NCBI RefSeq assembly: GCF_027943255.1
Contig: NC_072897.1
Location: 17,670,044 to 17,734,043, forward strand
Reading direction: 5' to 3'
Origin: Anastrepha obliqua
Taxonomy: Eukaryota; Arthropoda; Insecta; Diptera; Tephritidae
Length of the DNA: 64,000 bases
Shown: positions 32,265 to 43,315 of the stretch, in pieces
How the letters are laid out: each line of letters begins with the position of its first letter
Position numbering within the stretch: the stretch's first letter is position 1
Translations under genes and position numbers: made by a program
Notes under the pieces: model-generated
The model's database searches: none
What the model saw: only the letters and a program-made list of their open reading frames with translations
Told to the model about the DNA's origin: nothing

Positions 32265-33734
32265 TTTTTTATACTACTTTTAATTCAAGGGTTATACGGT
32301 AAAATAACGGACTTTTCAAAATCGAACTATAGACCGATATCGGACGGGAAAGCTGCCATTTGGGAAAATTCTGACTACATGACACATTGTACAAACCTTA
32401 CGACTTACCGTAATGTTGTAGAGAGAACAGAAAATATACTTCACGTTTGCCCTCAATCTCATATGAAACAAATTCTCCAATCGGACATGGAACACATACT
32501 CAGACTGATGGACACACTTCAGATTCATCATAAACATGCACGAAGTATAAATATAATTGGTACAGCACTCAAATACATAGGCGGAACCCCGGATTTTGAC
32601 GACTTCAATGAGCTAAAATTCAAAGAAAGTGCGCTCATTGAATCTAATAAACGTCAATTCACTATTAATATAATACAAAGATACAAGTACAAATTAACCA
32701 ACTTACTGATACAGTCAACCAAATTTTAAGAACTACCAAGGAAAATAAAATAGATACAGGGAATTTATTCGGATTATTGACGGCAAGAAACAGGGCAGTT
32801 ATAACTGACTTAGAGAATATAATTTATTCTATAGTTTTAGGGAAAGTAAATATAGTAAATCCTATTATTCTTGACACAAAAGAAATTTCAAAAATATTAA
32901 TCACTGAGCTCGCTGCAAATGTTAGTATAAGTTATATTATAAGTAATTCTAAGTTGAAAATTTTTCAAAATAATGAATTAATTTACTTTATAATTAAGTT
33001 TCCAAGAATAAAAAAACTATGCAGTTTAGTTAGGGTGTTTCCAGTGGCACATGACCAAAGGACAATATTCTTAGAAACTAAAAGTTGCGGACTGTGGAGA
33101 CTCAACCATTCCTGTCACAAATTGCACGACGGCACTAACAGCTAAATTTTGTAGAGTAAAATTAGATGCGACGTATGTGCAACAACTGTTTAACAATCAC
33201 AAAGCTACATGTAAAACTACATTCAACCAACTCGAACCAGTTGCCGAGGTAGGCAATGGGGTAATTATAATAAATGACCAAACTGTTGAAGTTCAAGAAG
33301 CAGACAATTCATCAGTCACGATATCTGGCACCTTTTTAATAACTTTTGATAAAACAATTCACGTAAACGGTACGACTTTTGTCAACGAAAAGGCAATAGC
33401 AACACTCTACCCGGGAGTTCCCTCAACCCAGTTTGTGAATTTGACGGAAGATTTGGAAATTTTAAACTTACCGTACCTACACGGAATCAATTTGAAGAAT
33501 CTTGGATACATTGAAAAATTACATAACGACATTCAAACTCGTTCAATTCAGGGAGGATCAATACTAATTATCATAGTCATCGTTGTTGCCATAATCTTTG
33601 TAATCAAAAAATACAAAGCAACCAAAGTGAAAAAGGATAAGATAGAAAGAGATGAGATAGCAGCAAAGATCATAAAAGCGGCCGAGGACGGCCTAAATTT
33701 ACGAGGGGGGGCAGACTTAGCTACTTTGCGTTAG
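32265..33734 (+). pseudogene. env: Gypsy-P copy 2 env, two frameshifts
   Basis: Same layout as copy 1: acceptor CTCTTTCAG at 32255-32263, HHKHAR cleavage-like site, SINIIGTALKYIGGTPDFDDF region, then a private 5-bp insertion (near 32672) that breaks the frame at 32729, a resumed frame at 32777-33145, and the shared shift into 33177-33734 with the hydrophobic anchor (SILIIIVIVVAIIFVI). A non-functional remnant. Confidence 0.87.
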
Positions 33735-34083
33735 CGTGGGAAAGCTAAACTTTTCATGGTCCCACAAATTAGATTCACACAACTGCAGCGGTAGGGATCA
33801 TATTCATACTTACCGACAAGTGCAGACTACAACAACAACTCCATATTCATCTACCTATGCAAACTACAACAACAACAATGGAATTCAACGCTTTTCAGAC
33901 CAACAACAACAATAGAGTATTTGCCAGAAAAATAATTGTGCCAAGAATAGGGACAAGTTAGATTTTAATTTATAAGTTTAGTTCAGTTCCGTTTTGACTG
34001 GTAATAAAGAAGAGCGCATCGCGCTAAAAACAAAAACCATCGGTTTTCTTTTTTAATAAGCACATAGTGCTTTAACAATAATT
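33712..34083 (+). repeat. Gypsy-P copy 2, 3' LTR lacking its first 43 bp
   Basis: It begins at CAGACTTAG next to the G-run at 33705-33711 and ends AATT before TGCA 34084-34087. It appears identical to the copy 1 3' LTR. Confidence 0.9.
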
Positions 34084-34207
34084 TGCACTTGCACAATTCC
34101 ACAGAACTGTTAACCAATTAAATAAAAATTATAAAAGTGCATCGTAATGAATTTTGCGTGTGAACTAAAAAAATATGTTTGCGCGTGTATGGAAAGTTAG
34201 ACAGGCG
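34084..34207 (-). repeat. Gypsy-M 5' LTR, second part (unit 2)
   Basis: Continues 23875-24214 after the Gypsy-P insertion, with the second TGCA at 34084-34087. Same caveat on the LTR start as in unit 1. Confidence 0.7.
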
Positions 34208-34309
34208 TCCCTATAACACTCCCACCGTTTGCTTGACGCTCCAACGAATCTTTTAAGATTGTCATATTTCTCTTTACAAAAAATATTATGCTTAAAGTTA
34301 TTATTACAA

Positions 34310-35722
34310 TAATTATTATTACATCTACTAATACAAAATGCTCTGGATATACTTTCTAGGTGGGCAGAAAAGTGTGGTCTAGGAGTCAACCCATACAAAA
34401 CACAACTAATATTGTTCACTAGGAAACACAGAATCCCTCAGCTAAGTCCAATTATGCTCAAGGGGGAAGCTCTTGTGATTTCGGAAGAAACCAAGTACTT
34501 GGGACTAAACATAGATAGGAAACTGACTTGGAAGTCAAGCATCTTAGAAAGAGTCAGGAAAGCGAACCTAGCTTTTGTGCTTGTAAGAGAGCTTTACGTA
34601 AGACCTGGGAAACTAAACCTAAGGTTGCTTATTGGTTTTACACTGCTGTCGCTGACCCATTTTTCTATGTGGTAATGTTATCTGGTGGTGTGCTATGCAG
34701 AAAAAAACCTATTATAATTTATTAATAAGGTGCAGAGATCAGCGGAATTAGCAATATGTGGCGTCATGAAAACCACGCCATCCATGGGTTTGGATATCAT
34801 ATTACATCTGCCACCCCTAGATCTCTTCTGCAAATACTCAGCGGCCTGCTCCGCTATAAGGCTCAAAGCGAGCTCACAATGGAGGACTGTCACACGTGGA
34901 CATTCAACCATCTTAGACTCCTACACGGATATAGCCAGTGACTGTGATTATCACCCTCAAATTCTTTGCTTCGAAAGGAATTTCCTAATGAAAATCCTTT
35001 CTTGACTTGACAACCAAGCTGCCCTACGAGCCCTGGATGCATTCCAAACAACATCAAGGAGTGTCTTACGTTGTCGCCATTCTCCAAATGAGATGGCCAA
35101 TCAATATCGTGTAAACTTATGCCGGGTTCCAGTCCACAGAGATATACCAGGGAACTGTAGGGCAGACCAACTTGCAAGAGAAGGTACCTGTATGCCAGAC
35201 ATAAGTAATTTTATGGAGATACCTCTCGCAACTTGTAAGCTTCTCACTAAGGACGCATTAATCAGTTCTACAAATCAAAAATGGATTAGCGTTAACACCT
35301 GTGAAATTGCTAGGCAAACATGGCCAAGGCTAAGTTTACATCTGTCCACGAGTATTATAAAGCTGAGTAGACTTCAAATCAGGACCTTAGTAGGGGCCCT
35401 CACTAGACATTGTCTCATAGGAAATCATGCAAGGAGATTAGGCGTTGGAGGAGTTGGAAACAATTCAACACCTTCTTTGCACATGCCCAGCTCTAGCCAG
35501 AAGCTGAAACCGATATTTAAGATCCTGCTTCGTAACGAATATAGAATCTATCACTTTAGGTATCAACAACCTTTCACGCTTTGTCAAAAGCTCAGGATGG
35601 TTCAATATGGAGAGGGAAATGTAGCCCAGCCCACGGGGCTTACAATGGACCCATTTCGTGGTCTAAGTGGCATCGTTGTCTCTATGTGCGATGCGGCTGC
35701 CAAACCTAACCTAACCTAACCT
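34310..35722 (+). pseudogene. LINE-2 fragment with 3' end (unit 2)
   Basis: 5'-truncated in RT (WAEKCGLGVNPYKTQ, YLGLNIDRKLTWKS). RNase H is partly deleted, and its last motif reads HRDIPGNCRADQLAR at 35138-35180. An open frame (35093-35719) then carries the C-terminal part (TCEIARQTWPRL, LTRHCLIGNHARRLG). The Cys motif is damaged (EELETIQHLLCTCPAL read with a shift). The 3' UTR ends in (CCTAA)3CCTA at 35704-35722. The segment 35003-35209 is about 10% diverged from unit 1, unlike its surroundings. Confidence 0.75.
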
Positions 35723-36014
35723 ACTTACGTTCATTAGGTTTGAGGTTTTGTTCTCATATAATATTGTTTTTATGTTTCTTCATGTTTTGTTTGTTTAACA
35801 TACAATGATTCTAATTTTAAATTGGCGTTAATATTTTTTTGTAATTATGTTATATTAGGTAATATAAATTTATCATAAACATTATTTTTTATATTTAGAA
35901 ATGTTGTATTTATTGCATTTACTTCACAGTTTTCAAATTTCAACAAGAAATTTCCTTTCATACTCATATTATATTTGTTACTTCCAGATTTTCCATATTG
36001 CTAAATGCTTCTGT
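35723..36014. other. AT-rich spacer, nothing recognised
   Basis: 292 bp of AT-rich sequence between the LINE-2 tail and the RTE 3' tail. No frame, repeat or terminal motif that I can identify. It might be the target DNA into which both LINEs inserted. Confidence 0.4.
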
Positions 36015-38424
36015 TTCTTCTTCTTCTTAATTGGCGCTATAATCGCTTACGCGATTTTGACCGAGTTTAACAAAGCGCGCCAGTCGTTTCTTTCTCGTGC
36101 TAACCGGCGTCCTTCTCCACCTGATCTTTCCAACGCAGTGGAGGCCGCCCTCTTCCTCTGCTACCACCAGCTGGTACCGCATCGAATACTTTCAAAGCCG
36201 GAGCGTTTGTATCCATTCGGACGACATGACCCAGCCAACGTAGCCGCTGGATCTTTATTCGCTGCGCTATGTCTATGTCGTCGTAAAGCTCATACAGCTC
36301 ATCGTTCCATCGTCTGCGATATTCGCTGTTGCCAACGTGCAAAGGTCCAAAAATCTTACGCAGAATCTTTCTCTCGAACATTCCAAGCGTCGCTTCATCG
36401 GATGTTGTCATCGTCCAAGCTTCTGCGCCATACGTTAGGACGGGCATGATGAGAGTCTTGTAGAGTGTTAGTTTTGTTCGTCGAGAGAGGACTTTACTAC
36501 TCAATTGCCTACTTAGTCCAAAGTAGCACTTGTTAGCAAGAGAGATTCTACGTTGGATTTAAAGGCTGACATTGTTATCGGTGTTAATGCTGGTTCCTAA
36601 ATACACGAAGTCTTTTACAACCTCGAAATTATAACTGTCTACAGTGACGTGGGTGCCGATACGCGAGTGCGCCAACTGTTTGTTTGAAGACAGGAGGTAC
36701 TTCGTTTTGTCCTCGTTCACCACCAGACCCATTCGCTTTGCCTCTTTATCCAGTTTGGAGAAGGCAGATATAACAGCGCGGTTGTTAAAGCCGATGATGT
36801 CAATATCATCGGCATACGCCAGCAATTGTACGCTCTTATAAAAAATTGTGCCTGAGCGATTAAGTTCTGCGGCTCGTACGATGCTCTCCAACATCAGGTT
36901 AAAGAAGTCACACGACAGCGAGCCACCCTATCTGAAACCTCGTTTGGTATCAAACGGCTCGGAGAGGTCCTTCCCAATTCTGACGGCGCTGCTGGTGTTG
37001 AGCAACGTCATCTTACATAGCCGTATTAGTTTTGCGGGGATACCAAATTCAGACAGGTAACTCCTTTCCGTACTGTCGAATGCAGCTTTGAAATCGACGA
37101 AAAGATGGTGTGTGTCGATTCTCCTTTCATGGGTCTTTTCCAAGATTTGGCGTATTGAGAATATTTGGTCGATGGTAGACTTTCCAGGTCTGAATCCACA
37201 CTGATAAGGTCCAATCAGTTGGTTGACGGTGGGCTTCAGCCTTTCACACAATACGCTCGCTAGAACCTTATAGGCGATATTTAGAAGACTAATCCCGCGG
37301 TAATTGGCACAAATTGCAGGATCGCCCTTCTTATGGATTGGGCAGAGCACACTTAAATTCCAATCGGCAGGCATGCTTTCATCCGACCATATTCTGCATA
37401 GAAGTTGATGCATGCACCTTACCAGCTCCTCGAATAGCTCACCCGGCAGTCCGTCGGCGCCCGCGGCTTTGTTGTTCTTTAGCCGCATTATCGCTATTCT
37501 CACCTCGTCATGATCGGGTAACGGAACGACAATTCCGTCGTCAACGATTGGGGTATCGGGATCTTCACTTTCTCGGTGCCATGCGCAGCTGTCACTGTTT
37601 AACAGGTTCTAGAAGTGTTCCCTCCATAATTTAAGATTGCTCTGTACGTCAGTCACCAGATCGCCGTCTTTGTTCTTACAGGAAAACACCCCGGTCTTGA
37701 AACCTTCTGTAAGCCGCCGAACTTTCTGGTAGAATTTTCGGGCGTTGTTCCTGTTGGCCAGCATCTCAAGCTCTTCGCACTCACGTATTTCGGTCTCTCG
37801 TTTCTTCTTTCGGATAATACGTCTCTCTTCCTTTTTCAGCTCTCTGTAGCAATCCCACATGGCTCGCGTTGCGCCCGATCGCAGCGTGGCTCTATAGGCG
37901 GCATCCTTTCTTTCTGCGGCAGCATGACATTCCTCGTCGTACCAATTGTTTTTTCGGGCTCGCCGGAATCCGATTTCTTCTTCGGCGGCGGTACGTAGAG
38001 AACGAGAAATGTTGCTCCATTGTTCGTGGATGCCGGTTTGTTGGGCAGTACTCTCTGAGAGCAGAAGTGAGAGTCGAGTGGCGAATCCTCTGGCTGTCTG
38101 TTGTGATTGCAGCTTTTCGATGTCGAACATTCTTTGCGTAGGTAGATGCACGTTTTTTGCTGCACAGAGGCGTGTGCGCAGTTTGGCTGCAACAAGGTAG
38201 TGATCCGAGTCAATGTTGGGTCCTCGGATCGTACGTACATCTAATACACTAGAAGCGTGTCTTCCATCTATCACAACATGATCGATCTGGTTTCGTGTTT
38301 TTCGATCAGGAGACAGCCAGGTGGCTTGGTGAATCTTCTTATGCTGGAATCTGGTGCTGCAGACTACCATGTTTCGGGCCCCGGCGAAGTCGATCAAGTG
38401 GCGGGTCCCAAACCCAACGCACAA
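36015..38424 (-). pseudogene. RTE-like LINE: endonuclease C-terminus and RT, nonsense mutations only
   Basis: Minus strand. The 3' end has a short (TTC)4 tail (36015-36027 in plus notation), as RTE elements have simple-repeat tails. From 38424: endonuclease C-terminus (RHLIDFAGARNMVVCST, RNQIDHVVID, NIDSDHYLVAAKLRTRL), linker, RT with NNKAAGADGLPGELFEE, CPIHKKGDP, GFRPGKSTIDQIF, motif A HLFVDFKAAFDS, motif C LLAYADDIDIIGF, and the C-terminal signature IQRLRWLGHVVRMD. The stops at 37609, 36928 and 36559 are all in one phase, so the frame is otherwise continuous: a relatively young copy. The endonuclease N-terminus is missing, and 38425-38615 looks like 5' UTR joined by deletion. Confidence 0.8.
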
Positions 38425-38615
38425 CCAGCTATCCTGGAATGTTTCGCCTTCTCACTTTAGCTCACTCCCGAACGGGTGTTCGGAAGCTACCCAGAGGATA
38501 CGTGGGCTAATCCCGGCCGTTGTGAGCTGCTTGCACCATATGCAGAAGAATCGTCCTGGCCATTCCCAAGTGAATGGCGATCAGTAACTTTCCCCACTTG
38601 CGTGGACTTCTATAC
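38425..38615 (-). mobile_element. Probable RTE-like 5' region
   Basis: A GC-richer block shared with 19459-19615. It lies directly upstream (minus sense) of the endonuclease fragment and ends where Gypsy-M sequence begins. No open frame that I trust. Assignment to RTE is by adjacency only. Confidence 0.45.
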
Positions 38616-39818
38616 ATGGAACCATCCTCCAATGCTTTTGTTTAATTTAAATAAATTCGTCTTCTGTTATCTTTTACATTTACATATATTAAAAATATTA
38701 TTTTGTAAATGCACAAGCACTTCTTTATTTCCTAATGCCACTGAGTTATTATCAATATTTGGAATTGGTTTCGCATACGACTTTTGAAAGAATACTTTTC
38801 GAATATTGTGGCATAAGGAGAATAATAAGATGTTAAAATCTTGCAAAGCTACGGCTACTTTTATATTTACGTAGCTGCTGAAGTCATTAATTAGGTCTCG
38901 TTCAGTTTTTGCCATTATATCTGAAGGAATAATTCCAAGTTTACTGGCATATATAATTTGTCCAATATTATCGATGTGGTCTCTTAAAAGTGAGATATTG
39001 TTTATTTAGTAAATATGTGATAAAAATGTGACTTATATTTCTAAAGTCGCTATTATATTCTGTAGGGAGTTTTTAAAGTTATTTAGATAGGTTTCTATTA
39101 GAAATTGATTTTTGTTTACATATATGTTTTGTAATATTTTGTATTTGAGTGGTCATCATATGGTTGAAATATGTTAGACTGACCGTTTTTTTCAGTTAGA
39201 GTTTCCTGGCTTTTGTAAACTTCATTCAGGGATTCATTGATTTGGGTCTCATCGTCACTATCCATAGTTCCTGCTATATAAGTTTTAGACCTTTTCCTAG
39301 AATGTTTACAAGTCCTCTTTCTGTTCTAAACTGTGGGGTAAGGTTTTCTATTTTAGCTGCAAGTGGAAGGAAGTTTTTGTTCGTCGTATCTAGTAAAGTC
39401 TTTGTTTCGGTGTTGGTTGTATTCAAGGTACTTATATTTTTCAATATTAAGTCCAAAGTCTTCTTATAGGAAGTTGTATTGACAATGTGGATTATTTTGC
39501 TATAATGTTCTTGACTTTAACTTCATCTGTTTTAATTGGTAAGTATCCGTTATTGTTAGTTAAATCTTGAATGTCTATTGATTGCGATGTGACGGTCTAT
39601 CTTATCTTCGTTGATTTTTCTGTATTATCTTTGGTTTTTCCCGCCTCTCACTTCTTTAACATAATTGGTTCCTTCTTCGAATTCTATATCTGTCCTATCT
39701 TTGTTAGGTTTACTTTCTTATTAAATCATATATTTCCTTACACTTTTCTTATTTAATTTAACTTTTACATTGGTCTACTCTTTTACACTGGTTTAATATT
39801 AGTCGTACTATAAATTGT
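38616..39818 (-). pseudogene. env: Gypsy-M env remnant (unit 2)
   Basis: As 19616-20965, with FRTERGLVNILGKGLKLI in 39274-39456. The segment between 39594 and 39595 lacks 163 bp present in unit 1. It is cut at its 3' side by the RTE-like region, so the envelope anchor and 3' LTR are absent. Confidence 0.7.
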
Positions 39819-40800
39819 ATTATTATAGAACTCTATAATTCTTATAATTTTCTTCTTCTATTGTTTCATCCTTATTCCTTTCATCATGTCTCAAGAGGCG
39901 CATATGTTCATTTATAGTATTATGCAATCTTTCTATATCTGCGTTAGATGTGTGATGCCCGTTTGAGGTGAAATTACACAAATATTTTCGCTTTCTAAGA
40001 ATGTCTGCATATCTGTTGCCTTAAATCCAAGTTCGTTGTCTACTATTCTCTTTGCGATTTTTCTGATAACTTCTTTTAACTTGTAATATTTTTCTTTCAA
40101 ATTCTGTACAACTTCTTCCGTTTATCGGAAAAGCTAAAGCGTACTTAGAAACTTATATATCATTGTTAGAAATTGCTTCTACTCTAAAGTATAAAAAACG
40201 TCAATATGAATCAATTCTCTTGGTTTATTTGGTGTTTCGGTAATCTTATATGGTATTTTTGATGGATTGCGGCCGTATTTCTCTAAACAATTGATTTCTG
40301 TTTCGCAATTGTTAATGTACTTAGTTATTTCCAATTTCAAGTTGGGGTTATAAAATTTTAGTGTAAGTTCTTCATATACTGCCTGGATTCCCCTGTGATT
40401 ATTATGGAGATGTTCGGTCTTAATAATTTCTGTTAATTTGATATTGTCTTCTATGTCCTCGAGCAATGTCTGGCACCTTATTATTCTTAGGGTAATGTAG
40501 GCCGCAGTTTCATTGTATGTGTGTCTAAATGTCTCCAAAAAGGATTCGTCTATAATTATTATATTTAATTGGGTTGGATTAAAATGTGTTTTAATTAAAG
40601 GTATTACTGTTGCATTGTCAAGTTCTTTAAAGTGAAAGGCTCTTCTGGTATTTCAGAATACTTTTTTAATGCGTATTCTGGTGGGCCCAGATGTAATTTT
40701 GGATTTGATAACTTAATTTCTATAGAAATTTATTGGTGTTGCAACTTCTCTAATTTCTTTAATGGTTTCTATTGTATTAATTTAAGGATTCTTGCCTGTA
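39819..40800 (-). pseudogene. pol: Gypsy-M pol: integrase (unit 2)
   Basis: Frame 40179-40538 is identical in protein to unit 1 (HNNHRGIQAVYEEL, LIHIDVFY), followed by the core region with NADIERLHNTINEH-like reading near 39880-39930. Stops as in unit 1. Confidence 0.75.
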
Positions 40801-41618
40801 ATTCGGGATAATGCATCGGCGTTCCCGTTATTGATTCCGCGTTTATAAACGATGAAGTAATCGTACTCTTCTAATTTCAACCTGCATCTTATCAGTTTTG
40901 AATTTGGTTCTTTAATTGAAAACAACCATTCTAAGGGTTAGTGTTTAGTGTGAATGGTGAATTTTCTACCAAACAAATAGGGGCGAAAGTACCCTACTGC
41001 CCATATTATAGCTAGGAGTTCTTTTTCGATAATACTGTAGTTTATTTCATGCTCATTGAGCGTTCTGCTCGCATAGCAGATTGGGTGGTTATCTTGTGAC
41101 CGGACCGCTCCCAATGCGAAATTACTTGCATCAGTATTTACTACGAATTTTTTGTTGAAATCTTGATAAATCAAAATCGGATTACTTGTGAACATAGATT
41201 TAAGTGTAATAAAACTTTTTAAGTATTCGGAATCGTTTGTATTCAATTTGACGTCCTTTTTAAGGTATTTAATCATTGGTTTTGCTAACATTGCGTAGTC
41301 CTTTATAAACTTGCGGTAATAGCCGTTGAGACCGAAAAATTGTTAAATTTCTTTTGGGGTTTTTGGTAATGGGTAGTTAGCTACGCATTCCACCTTTTTG
41401 TCATTTGGTCTTACCCCATCTCGTGTTACTATATGCCCGAGGAATTATGTGTTCCTTTTCAAGAACTCACACTTATCTGGTTGGATTTTTAAGTTGGCCC
41501 CCTTGATATGGCTTAATACTAATCTGATTGAATTCAGATGTTCTTCAAGTGACGTAGAGTAAATTAGTGTCATCCAGGTAGACCAAACATACTTTTCCTA
41601 ACAAGTCACCCAGCACTA
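40801..41618 (-). pseudogene. pol: Gypsy-M pol: RT core end and RNase H (unit 2)
   Basis: This is the only place where M RT runs past the duplication junction. From 41618 leftwards it reads LGDLLGKVCLVYLDD (the catalytic YLDD, intact), then after stops [18 protein letters not shown] and RNase H ([23 protein letters not shown]) to a stop at 40938, with NADALSR further on. LINE-L inserts at about 41619. The N-terminal third of RT is not found on the other side of that insertion. Confidence 0.8.
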
Positions 41619-41629
41619 CGAATCCATTA

Positions 41630-43315
41630 TGTGCAATAATCTTTATATTAGTAACATAGGTGATACCCCTACTTTTGTAACAACTACGAGAAGTGAAGTT
41701 CTAGACATCACATGTGTCAATGAACGAGGGCCCACATTTTAAAAGATTGGAGAGTGTCTACAGACAACTCCTTCTCAGATCATAGCTACTTAATGCACAG
41801 TATTTCATTCCCTACTAAACAATGGCAGCCGGTTACAAGCCGCAGACACACGAACTGGGGAATGTTTGAAACTACATTATCTAGCATTCTCCCTGCCGCG
41901 ACGTACCAAATTAACTCCGAGCCACAGCTCGACTCAGTTGTTGATGAGCTGACTTCAGCATTTCTACAAGCTGCGAAAGCAGCATGTCCTCAGAGAACGA
42001 GCAGAGGGAAACCGAAACGTCCATGGTGGTCCACTGATATAGCAAACCTTAGAAGGGAATGCAGAACTATGTATAGTATAACGAAGCGAGGAGAACCAAC
42101 TCGTGGGACAGATACAAAGAATGCCAGCGTAGATTTAAGTATGCCATAAGGGCAGCAAAAACGGCGTCTTGGAAGGACTTCTGTCAAAAGATAGAAAGTG
42201 CTTCGGAGACCAGTAGACTCCGGAAAGTCCTATCAACGAGCCCAAGCAACCTTAGCTACCTCATAAAAGAGAACGGCAACTGGACAACTAGCAGTACAGA
42301 AACACTAGAATTACTAATGCAGACACACTTTCCAGGTTTTTTCTGCAACGAAGACAGTAGAACCCACCCTATACTTCACTACGAGAATCCTCCAATAGAT
42401 TTTATAACGGAGGGTACCATAAAATTTGCCATTGGCAGCTTCACACCTTACAAATCGCCGGGACGTGATGGAATAATCCCCGCTGATTCGCAATACACAA
42501 AAGATATGATTTCACCTACATTCGCCTTAATTTTTGAGGCAGCTATACGTCTTAACTATATCCCCAAGAAATGGGCAGAAGTAAAAGTGGTATTCATTCC
42601 CAAAGGAGGGAAAACCCCACATACGAAACCGAAGGACTTCAGGCCAATTAGCCTATCATCCTTTTTGTTAAAATCTTTAAAGCGGTTGCTAGATGTGCAT
42701 ATCAAATTATTCATTATTTTTATTATTAAATATCAAGATTAGCGACAAACTATCACCTTCCCAACATGCATACAGCAAAGGCTAGTCAGTGGAAACAGCC
42801 CTCTATGAGCTAGTTCACACAGTCGAGAAATCACTTCACTACAAAGAATATAAAGAATACTAACTGGGCAAACGATAAGCGCAAATTTGGGTGACGCATC
42901 CATTAAAAAATTTCCGACCAGGGGTACACCCCAAGGTGGGGTAATATCTCTACTTCTGTGGAACCTAACTGTCAATAATCTTCTACAAGAACTTGAAAAA
43001 ATGGGAGGTAACATAATATCATATACCGATGATATTGTAATAGCAATCTCGGGGAAACACCTTCCAACATTATGTGATCTGCAACAAAGCTTTCTCAGCA
43101 GATTATCACTTTGGGGTAAAAGGAGGACTAGAATAAATGCGGAAAAAACAGATCTGATACTGTTTAGTAGGAAACACAAAACACCTGCTCTTCAACAAAT
43201 ATTTCTAGGAGGGAAAACACTTAGAGCAACAGAAAGGGCAAAATATCTAGGACTTGTACTAGATAGGAAGCTAAATTGGGGCTCACAGTCACAGACAGAG
43301 CACACAAAGCAATGA
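41630..43315 (+). pseudogene. LINE-L endonuclease end and RT, motif A deleted
   Basis: Pieces: 41630-42149 (endonuclease C-terminus, linker), 42150-42742 (RT fingers, GGKTPHTKPKDFRPISLSS), a degraded stretch with LSPSQHAYSKG*SVETALYEL, then 42887-43315 with motif B (GTPQGGVISLLLWN) and motif C (YTDDIV, normally YADD), followed by INAEKTDLILFSRKH and AKYLGLVLDRKLNW. The block carrying the catalytic aspartate of motif A is missing, so this copy cannot encode an active RT. Confidence 0.8.

Larger units (their letters stand above)
24215..34083 (+). mobile_element. Gypsy-P copy 2: same insertion duplicated, 9869 bp
   Basis: Same insertion event as copy 1, with the same TSD and the same shared lesions. 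5' LTR 24215-24629, PBS 24629-24639, 3' LTR 33712-34083 (also lacking the first 43 bp). About 16 substitutions over roughly 6.7 kb of comparable sequence by hand count. Private changes include the expanded leader array, a 5-bp insertion in env near 32672, a VERFHS to VERLYS change in integrase, and one-base indels near 31966 and 32166. Confidence 0.95.
22597..41445. repeat. Tandem segmental duplication, unit 2 (18,849 bp)
   Basis: It repeats unit 1 in the same orientation. It differs by a 2725-bp longer minisatellite, a 3215-bp LINE-2/RTE segment (35210-38424) that unit 1 lacks, a 163-bp loss in M env (at 39594), a ~240-bp loss in LINE-2 (near 35003) and point differences. Beyond 41445 the M RT continues naturally, which marks this as the right-hand parental end. 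Confidence 0.9.

Noticed and set aside
35702..35722. True telomeric repeat tract
   Set aside because: Only about four pentamers, directly after a LINE 3' UTR and followed by ordinary sequence. Treated as a LINE tail.
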